From a virus: a stretch of 37,514 bases of DNA. Shown here piece by piece: positions 21,890 through 30,700 of the stretch (positions are counted from its first letter, which is position 1; each line of letters starts with the position of its first letter). The notes under the pieces are model-generated. The model had not been told where the DNA came from and did no database searches. It saw nothing but the letters and a program-made list of their open reading frames with translations. The stretch is taken from positions 1 to 37,514 of the IMG/VR virus record IMGVR_UViG_3300051212_000895. The stretch is one strand, 5' to 3'. Both the position numbers and the translations under genes were made by a program.

Positions 21890-24703
21890 TTAATCGTAAA
21901 ATTCTGAACCGTAGAACACTTTGGCGGTCCAATGTACTTTCAGTGTTTTGCTTTCACCATCTATTCTACGATAACTTATAGTACCTTCATTTTGTACTAG
22001 CCATAGTTCATCGTTTTCGCCGTCAGTGGTGCCGCTCTGTACTTCCTGGTGACTGATGTGTTCTTCACCGCTGTCATCTACGATGTGTATGGTGCCAATA
22101 ATAGTAGATTCGCCTGTATAGGCGTGATAGTCTATTACAGCACCGCGGAAGTTATTGCCACTGCCAGGTAAGTCTGCCTTGTCCCACCATACTACAGGTT
22201 CTGCACCTGTATTGTATCTAAAGTAGATTGTGTCGCCTTGATTATATGTTAGCGCAGTTGATACGCCATAACCTCTTTCGTCGCCACTAAAACTTGTACT
22301 ACCGTTCCAGGTGTACCAAGTTGTATTGTCTAACGAGAATTGAAAATTGTAGGCATTGTTGTAGTTGGCTGGATTGTCTAATACCTCGTCTATTGTTGTA
22401 GAAGTGATGTCAACCCATATTGTACTGGTGCCTGATCCTAATCTCGATGCTACAGTAGTTAAACTATTAGTTGTACGAGAAGTAACTGAGACCTGATTGT
22501 AGCCTGTGACTTCTTCTATTCTACGATCGCCAACAGCAGTTGATTTTACACGACCTGTGCCTAAAGCAGATTTTAGTATGGTGCCATCTTGGAATTTAAT
22601 ACCTTCATTAAGCTTAGTTAAATCTATCTCTTTTCGTGTGTAACTAAACCCACCACCTTGATTGCCCTGTGTCCAACTTAAGAATTTAATAGCATAATAC
22701 TTTTCTATGCTAGGCACATACATTACACATTCTGTGCCTACTATCTTATTTCCTAATCCACCATTACCAAACGCCGCATATAGATTAGTATATGTTCTTG
22801 TTTCAACATCGGACAGATCATTCCATCCATCAATATTCCATTCTGTACCTTGAGGACTGACATTTTCATTCCATCCTTCTTCAGTGAATGGATTATAGAT
22901 GCCATTGTTCTCTCCTCGAGTTATACCAATCTGTATTGTAGAATCGTCTTCAATAACGTCTACGTTGTTAGCAGTGGCGTAGTCTTCTTTTCTAAAATAA
23001 TTAGGATCAGTTACTTCTGTTCTGGTATAAGAGTAACCACCGTTGTTGCCACCCCAAGCAGTAAAATCAAACTTGTAATACTTGTCGTTGACGATATCGT
23101 GCATGACAAGTTCACTGGCTACTATGTTATTTCCTACCTGATTGTTTAAGGCCTGACGCCAGGTTACATATGATCTAGTGCCAATACCTGTTAAATCTCC
23201 CCATCCGTCACTGTTCCATTCTGTGCCTAAAGGACTGAGATAAGTGCTATTATCGTATTCTGGTTCTACTGCACTGTTATAGATTCCTTGAACGTTATCT
23301 CGTGTCAGCGTTAATCCTGGCCTGATTTCATCAAATATTTGTTCTGGTTGATAATCAATACTAACACTTCCGTAGGATCCTGTATTATTTTCTGGAACGC
23401 CTACAAATTCAGCATTAGCGACAGTTAATATTCCACCGTTGCCATCTACAGTGCCTATGGTAAATGTTATGCTACTAGAATCAGTTGGGCCACCGATCTG
23501 ATAATTGTAGATTTTATAAGTCGTACCTGGTATATAACCAGAGCCAGCTTGGGATACTGTAATTCCGCCTAACACTGGTCCTTCTAAAATATCCACTTGA
23601 ACTTGAGCATTAATGCCTGACAAAGGTACTGTGACAGTAACTGGTGTGCCTAATACTGCAGGCCGTGTGATAAAAGGTGTGTCAGTTAGTTCTAGGTATG
23701 GCTGTACTGGTCCTGCGGCACCACCTAATACTGAATCACCGTTTGAATCTAGGATATCTCCTTCGGCGGGCAATGTTAGATTTCCATCACTGTCAAAAAC
23801 CCATTCTTTGTCAATTCCGCCCGCAGCGGTATTAACTGCGACTATACCCTGTGTGGCTGTGACTCGACCATAGTCGTTGCCTGCTAACTGCTCTTGAACA
23901 CCTTCTAATACAGCACCGTTGTTGGCTCTAATTTGAAAGTATGAACTATTACTAGGACCCGATGGTTCAACATACTGTTTGACAAAAGCACCACTGTCGC
24001 TAACTTCCAAAGAAGATCCTGCTACGTCAGTGGCAGTAATCACACCGTCATTGGAAATCTCTGTAATTTTTTTAGTAATTACTATATTTGTTGGATCTAT
24101 TTCTATCTGCGATTCCGTGATTGTAGTCTGAGACGCTTCACCCTCTGTTATAGTATCTTCACTTCTTTTAGTAAGCACTGTGGTATCGACATCTTGGATT
24201 ATTTCAACCCCTTCTATCCCACCACCACCTAATAATCCTTCAGTATCAGTTAAGTCTGAAACGTCTGTTGGAACATTAGGAATGTCAGTATAAGTTAAAG
24301 TCTGACTAACTGGAACATTATTAATTTTTAATTCGTTGGTATTAGGATCTAAACTTAAAGGGGTACCACCTAAATATACAGTTGAATTACTTACATACAA
24401 ACTTTTGAATGGTTTAGCAGGTGTACCTAATGTATGTTGGTTAGCCACATTAGGCACTATGTCACCGCCTACTTCTAGTTCACTGGTCATTACCACAGCT
24501 TGATCTATGATAATATTTGTACTATCTGTAGTAGTAATTGTATTATCAGTAAATTCAAAAGAACCAATATTAAGTCCTCCTGAGTCTAGTCCTAACGCTG
24601 TGTACAGTTCAGTAAAGTTTTCATTTACTTTATTAAATGCTGTGCGTAACGGATCGCCATTACCTTTATCAGCTGTACCTAAGTTAATTGTTTGTTTAGC
24701 CAT
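21890..24703 (-). CDS. Tail fibre with docking module (937 aa)
   Basis: A 937-residue fibre-like protein. It starts with the docking module (INLGTADKGNGDPLRTAFNK, 5-24, then NENFTELYTALG), which is shared with the 222-aa and 2763-aa fibres. After a beta-rich region comes a WVFDSDGNLTLPAEGDILD module (about 302-320), also found in the 1073-aa fibre. Two copies of a LTRDNVQGIYN/ITRGENNGIYN-type repeat with a W-rich core (STYLSPLGTEWNSDGWGDLT; NVSPQGTEWNIDGWNDLS) lie at about 465-680. The C-terminus is a beta-rich domain ending AKVFYGSEFYD. The ATG shares a base with the stop codon of the 2763-aa gene (TAATG), so the two are translationally coupled. Probable receptor-binding fibre. Confidence 0.85.
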   Translation of the reverse strand: MAKQTINLGTADKGNGDPLRTAFNKVNENFTELYTALGLDSGGLNIGSFEFTDNTITTTDSTNIIIDQAVVMTSELEVGGDIVPNVANQHTLGTPAKPFKSLYVSNSTVYLGGTPLSLDPNTNELKINNVPVSQTLTYTDIPNVPTDVSDLTDTEGLLGGGGIEGVEIIQDVDTTVLTKRSEDTITEGEASQTTITESQIEIDPTNIVITKKITEISNDGVITATDVAGSSLEVSDSGAFVKQYVEPSGPSNSSYFQIRANNGAVLEGVQEQLAGNDYGRVTATQGIVAVNTAAGGIDKEWVFDSDGNLTLPAEGDILDSNGDSVLGGAAGPVQPYLELTDTPFITRPAVLGTPVTVTVPLSGINAQVQVDILEGPVLGGITVSQAGSGYIPGTTYKIYNYQIGGPTDSSSITFTIGTVDGNGGILTVANAEFVGVPENNTGSYGSVSIDYQPEQIFDEIRPGLTLTRDNVQGIYNSAVEPEYDNSTYLSPLGTEWNSDGWGDLTGIGTRSYVTWRQALNNQVGNNIVASELVMHDIVNDKYYKFDFTAWGGNNGGYSYTRTEVTDPNYFRKEDYATANNVDVIEDDSTIQIGITRGENNGIYNPFTEEGWNENVSPQGTEWNIDGWNDLSDVETRTYTNLYAAFGNGGLGNKIVGTECVMYVPSIEKYYAIKFLSWTQGNQGGGFSYTRKEIDLTKLNEGIKFQDGTILKSALGTGRVKSTAVGDRRIEEVTGYNQVSVTSRTTNSLTTVASRLGSGTSTIWVDITSTTIDEVLDNPANYNNAYNFQFSLDNTTWYTWNGSTSFSGDERGYGVSTALTYNQGDTIYFRYNTGAEPVVWWDKADLPGSGNNFRGAVIDYHAYTGESTIIGTIHIVDDSGEEHISHQEVQSGTTDGENDELWLVQNEGTISYRRIDGESKTLKVHWTAKVFYGSEFYD
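23721..23808. repeat. Block shared with 1073-aa fibre gene, copy B
   Basis: This is the partner of the block at 20915-21001. It encodes the GNLTLPAEGDILDSNGDSVLG-type module of the 937-aa fibre. The similarity at base level exceeds what one protein motif would need, so recent copying or recombination is likely. Confidence 0.7.
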
Positions 24704-27700
24704 TATACACGCCCCACAGCAACTTCGATAACACCAGCCTCTGATGTATCTTTATTTTGTAATGCTTTACCTATAATTGTGCCTACTTGAGGATTAATAG
24801 CTTTAGCAGCATGTCCTGCTATGCCTGCTGTAGTTAATAGGTCGCCTTTTCTTACCATACCAACAACTTTACATGGAACACGACCTTGTAGTGCTACACA
24901 CGCTCTAGTTCCTTCTAGTTGTCCATTCATTTTGAATGCTGGATCTGTACTAACTACGCCTGCTACACGAGTATCACCAAACAGTGTAGTGGTTGTGACT
25001 TCAGCATCACCACCAAATACAAGAACTGTGCCTGGTTCATATTCTTTATCAGCACTATAGTATTCTGCTAAGTCAGCTGAGAATGTAGCTTCCAGTGTAG
25101 CACCAGAACCTAACGCCCACTGACCTAACACAGTCACAGGAGTAGAACTCGAACTTGATCCCGTACCACTTAATATTGCCACTCCGCCTAATGTTCTTAC
25201 TTCTACTGTGGTTCCAGTATAGGTTAATACATCGTTACCATTTAGTTCATATCCTTGAGCATCTACAAATCCATTTATACCAGCTCCTGACTTTCGTTGA
25301 ACCAATGTGCTAGCACCACTGCTAGTGCTGATTTGCGTAGCTGTAAATGTACTAGCACCTTCTGTAGCTGCTTTGGTAAAGGTATAACTGTAGCTTACAC
25401 CGTTAGTAGTTCCACTGTTAAACTGATTCCAAGCACCTTTAGCAATAACTGATTGAGCTGTTAGTTCTTGAGGATATGTAGCACTGCCTGTAAAGTTGCC
25501 TAATACACTGCCATTGCCTATGTCTGCTATTTCTGTTACTGCTACACCTCCAGCCTTAATACCAATCCAACCGTCGTTACTTACAGTAAAATTAGCTTCG
25601 TCAAATACTGGCACACCTCTTTGTAGTGTAGTAGTACCACCCGAAGTATAAGTGCTGGTTATAGCACAGGTTATAACAGTCTGTCCAGTGGTAGAAGTGA
25701 TTACTACATAATCTCCATTATATGCTACTGGTGTAACACCTCTAATAGCTATGGTCTGACCAGGAGTATATGGAGTGCTAGCCAGTGTACTATAAGTTAC
25801 TGTTGCTTGACCTGCCAGCGGAGTATTTGGAGTAATGCCTGTAATTGGTACAGGAGTAGCACCAAATATGCCACCTACTTGTGCGTTAGCAATAGATAAT
25901 TTTTGTTGTTGTATTGCCGCGGTTTTAGCTATCTTACTATCAACAATAGCACTAGGAGTGACTGTTGCTGCTACTGTGTTTGCTGTACTATCAAATTGCA
26001 GTTGTAAATCTCCTGTTACATGAGCATTTACAAAACAATCACCAGTACTATCACCAGTACCAATGTACATTATAATATCGCCAGCATCTGGATTATCTAT
26101 TTCTACATCCAGTAATTTAGTAAAACTATCAATACTAGCGATTTGATTATCAACATAATTAGCTGTGGCAGCATCTGTAGGCGCGACAGGATCTGCTAGA
26201 TTACGTACTAGATAACCACCAATGTTCATGTTGGCTTTCATGGCCAATGCGCCATTTAGAGGCATATATCCAGGACCAATTAAGTTAGGTACTGGCAATG
26301 TATTACCAGCATGATCTAATCCTAAACGTTTATCAATGTATCCTCGCACAGCAGATTGTACTGGTACGGTATCAGCAGCATTGTTGGTCATTGTGGCATC
26401 AGTTGAGAATTCACTAACTGTAACGCCTCGTTTAAATCCAATACCGTCTAAGTTACTTAGAGCAATACTAGCAGCAAAAGTAACTGTGCCTGTACCTTGG
26501 TCTACTGTAAAATACGGACCACATCTAAATATACCATCTTGGTCAGTGGTTACATAGAACACGCGACCTTTTAGCTCTTCAACTACTTCAGCTTCTTGAT
26601 TTGGCTCGATAGTTGGATTACCAAAGATTGCTGTTGGATAGTTTGTGGTGTTAAATCCACCAGTACCAATGTCTAAGAAGTCATGACCTGTAGCACGACA
26701 AGTACTAATTTTTACAGTAACGTTTCCTGAACTGTTAACCGGTAATCCTGCTCTCAGTGTAGTGCTTTGTGTAGTTGGAAACTTTTTATTAATACCTGTA
26801 GTGATTGTGTCTATACTATTTTTATCTTGGAATTCGGCAATGGTAATATATGGAGGTAATCCACCAGCAGCTTCTACATATCCAGTAATTCTATGCATTT
26901 TTCCGTTATAAGGAAAATTCAAAGTTTGACTGTTTAATAGATCTCTCTTTTGCGCATTTTCTATGCCACTGAAATCATAGATTGCTATCTTGGTATCACC
27001 TACTTGACTGCCCATGGTCTTATTGGCATCGTCAGGATCCACTGTGGTTATCTCTGTAGGATCTACAACAGGACGTATATAGGCAAAACTTACATCACTA
27101 GTTAACACAGCCTGATTGGCTGGCATAGCTGCGCCGTTTGGTAGAGCAGCATTATATGCAATAATTCTATATACTGTAGGCAGAGTAGAATCAAATTCAA
27201 GTGCTGTACTTGGTCTAGTTGGGTTTACGTTAGCAATGTCAGTAAATCTAAAGTTTTGTAAACAGCGTATGCTAATGTTCATTCCATCGTGCAGTTGTGT
27301 TACTAAACCACTAGCTTCTCTATTATCATTAGCACTGGTGCTTAGTCCACATAATAAGACTTCCTGTCCGCCGAATATAGTAGCTTGCTGTTGTACAGTG
27401 CCATCTCCAGTACCAGTGGTTACACTGGTAAAAATGTCACCTACGTTATAACTAACCCCAGTGGTGCCAGCTATTGTATTCCAGTTTGTTGTAGTACCTA
27501 CAGTAATAATTTTATATACTTTGTCTGCTGTAATCAAAGTGGCAGCTATGGTAGCAGAAGCAGTAAAAGTTCCATAGCTGGTACTTATTACCGGAGTCAC
27601 CAAGGTGCTATCTTGATACAGTTGTAGTGTAGTAGCACCATTAACCTTAGCGTAATATAATCCAGTAAGCTGTGTCATACCTGCTACATTTTCTACTTTT

Positions 27701-30700
27701 ACTAGATCACCATTACTATAATGATGCGCAGCGTTTAGTGTAATTTGGCATGGACTGGCCTTAGTAGCTGCTGTAATAGCATAGAAGAATTTTTCATATA
27801 CTACACCTCCACTGGTATAAGCAGTATAGGCAGTAGAGTCTACAGGAGTGCTAAGAGCACTGTCGGAATATAGTGTAAAGTTATATCCTGTTTCATTGGC
27901 TGTTCCGGTTCCTGAACCTACAGCAGTACAATAAAAGCCTTGACCTACATTATTATTTGGCGCACCCGCACTAGTCCATGTTGTAGATCCAGCTGTAGCA
28001 ATTGTATAAAACTTACCAATTTTTAAATGAGTAGCAGGAATAATACGTGCGCTGTGTCTAGCATAGTATCTACCAGCATTGACTTCAGTCATTCCAGTTA
28101 CACCTGCTATTCTAAGTCTTTCACCATTTTTAAACACAGCCGCTGCTTCAATCAATCCACCGCTGATATATGTACTGTAAGTGCTGCTATCTATGGTTGG
28201 TATAAGTGTGTCGTCTGAGTATAATTGAATAGTATTAAGACCAGAACTTTTAGCATAGTAGGTACCATTGTTAAGTTGAACCATACCTACAATGCCTGTA
28301 ATTGTAATTACAGTTCCATCAGTAATTCCGTGACTGGCAGCAAACGTTACACTGCCATTAGTAAAGGCATCTACACTGCTTACTGCCACAGTTCCAGCAG
28401 CATGATCCACACTGACCACTGTACAAATTGTATCTGTGCCAAAGCTACCAGCACCAGCAGTTTGTGTAAGTGTCTGCCCTACAACCAATCCAACAGTAGT
28501 GCTAATGCTGCTTAATGTAGCAGTATAAGGACCAGAACCAGCAGCACTGCCAATAGTAGCAGTAAAGGTGTTTGGTGTAATGGTAACTTGTGCCGGATCT
28601 GATTTAGCAATACTAGCAATGTTTAAAGGCAAATTATTATTGATAGTCACTACAGCAGCAGCACCTTGACTAATATTAGTTACAGAATATTGGTGAATGC
28701 TTGAATTAATTCCTGTACCTGTAACACTACGTAATTCATATCGACCATTAGTTCCATTTTTATGATCTATTTCTAATTCACTAACTGCCTGCGGTATATA
28801 ATCATAATTGGTGATATAAAGATCGGTATCTGTTTTAAGATTGTCTGCACTAAAGTCGTCATATCTAAACACATTAGCAGTCTGACTCATGTCTTCGAAC
28901 AAAGTCACAGTATCAGGTAATTCTGTAGGATCCGCGCCTACGGCCTTAAGGCCAAAATTACCGTTAGCATTAGAACCTGCTACACTACGTATCTGTCCGC
29001 CATAGCTGGCTAGATAAGCAGTATGACAGTAATAGGTAAAGGTACTTACCTGCTCGGTTAATCCTGTGTTATGTGCTACAATACCATAACCTAGGTCGTT
29101 AACCTGCGTAAAGTCATTGGCCAACATACTACGATTGCCCGGAGTTTCTAAAGTAATTTTAATTAAAGCACCGGCCCATGGAGTAGTAGGATTTAAGTTA
29201 ACTACTGCTATACCTGTAATAGGATTCCAACTTGCTACATAATCTACCTGATATCTAAAACCATTATAGTAGAATGCTGTTGGTGCTACTGGTTCTCTAT
29301 ATGTGAGACCTGACAAGGTTAGTGTTAGACCACCGCCAGCAATATTAGTAATTTCTGCTCTTAAACGTCCACTAAAGCCATCAATAAACATACCACCAGC
29401 AAAGGTTTGCGCATTTATACTCTTACTAAAGCAAGCACAGCTTTGTACGTATGGACTCTTAGAACCAACCTTGCCTCCTGGATCTAATACGCACATAAAT
29501 CCGCCGTGTCCTTGTCCTGTAATATTATGAACTTTGATAGCATCATTAAACATTAACATATCAAGTTCAGTATTATTTTTAGGAGGATTATAAGCAGCAT
29601 TGAACGCAAATAGCACACTGCTCATTAAATTTGTAATTACAGCGTTAACTCCACTTTCTGCTACAATTGAAACATCTTTCACTTGCGTAACTACAATTTG
29701 TCTTACTATACCAGGGGTTTGATTTGCCGCCATGTTCTGACAAAGTGTGGCAATATAATTTAAACCTGATTGGTATGCTGCCTGTGTTACAGTAGAAGGA
29801 GAATTCCAGAATCTATAAGCTCTGTCCAGTACACCGGCTCTGCCGCCGCTGCGTAAATCAGATGCAATGGCATCTACGATAAATCCTGTATCGCGTTTTA
29901 GTATAACGCTGTCAAATGGAACAACTCCTGGTTGCGCTAAAGTGTGTAACAATACTTCTTCTTTGATAAACTCTTTGTTTATCTCAATTAGTTTAGCCGC
30001 ATTGTCAAAATTTCCTGCGTTAGTATAACTTGGTCCAATATTAATTGTACGCTGACTGTCTTTTAGATAGTGATAACCATATTTTGGATTTTCATATGAT
30101 GCCGGTAAAGCACTAAGTCCAGTAGGAATGACATCAATATAGATATCTAACAAGGTTGCTACTTTGGTAATAGCAGAAGCTTCGCCATTACTAGGTCTAG
30201 TAGCCTGAGCTACTGTTGCTTGTAATGTAGGATAAACAGTATTAGTCAAGATATAATTTTGAATTATAACTTGTAATTGTTGTAGTGCTGCTACTGTTTG
30301 TCCTTCTTGTCCTAGGATTTTACTTACAGCTCCGTTATAATAAAGAGCTGCTCTATCATAACTATTAGAGTTACCACCAAATTTTATGTCTAATGCTAAC
30401 CCTTCTACTACTAAGCCAGTATCTCTGCCGCATTTGGCAGCATTGTAGGTAAAGCCATACCAAAAGTTTCTTGCTATAGTAGCACCCGCTCCAAATACTC
30501 CAGGGTTTCCATTGTATCGTAAAGTAAGGGTTGTGGTTGTACTGGCCACACAGTTAGCGGTAGCATTATATAATGGATTGGCATTTCCACTAACAGTAAA
30601 AGATTGTTGTAGTGTAGGTGCTAATACCACTGGACTGATATTAAAGGTCACATCAAAGGAACCTGAACCTGCTCCTACTGTACCAACATGACCTGTGATA

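Noticed and set aside
18909-21893. Several plus-strand open frames opposite the 1073-aa fibre gene
   Set aside because: They are shadows of a Gly/Thr/Asn-rich beta protein on the minus strand and show no start signals or family matches.
27600-28350. CRISPR array
   Set aside because: The repeats are diverged protein modules of hundreds of bases inside one coding frame, without short identical direct repeats and unique spacers.
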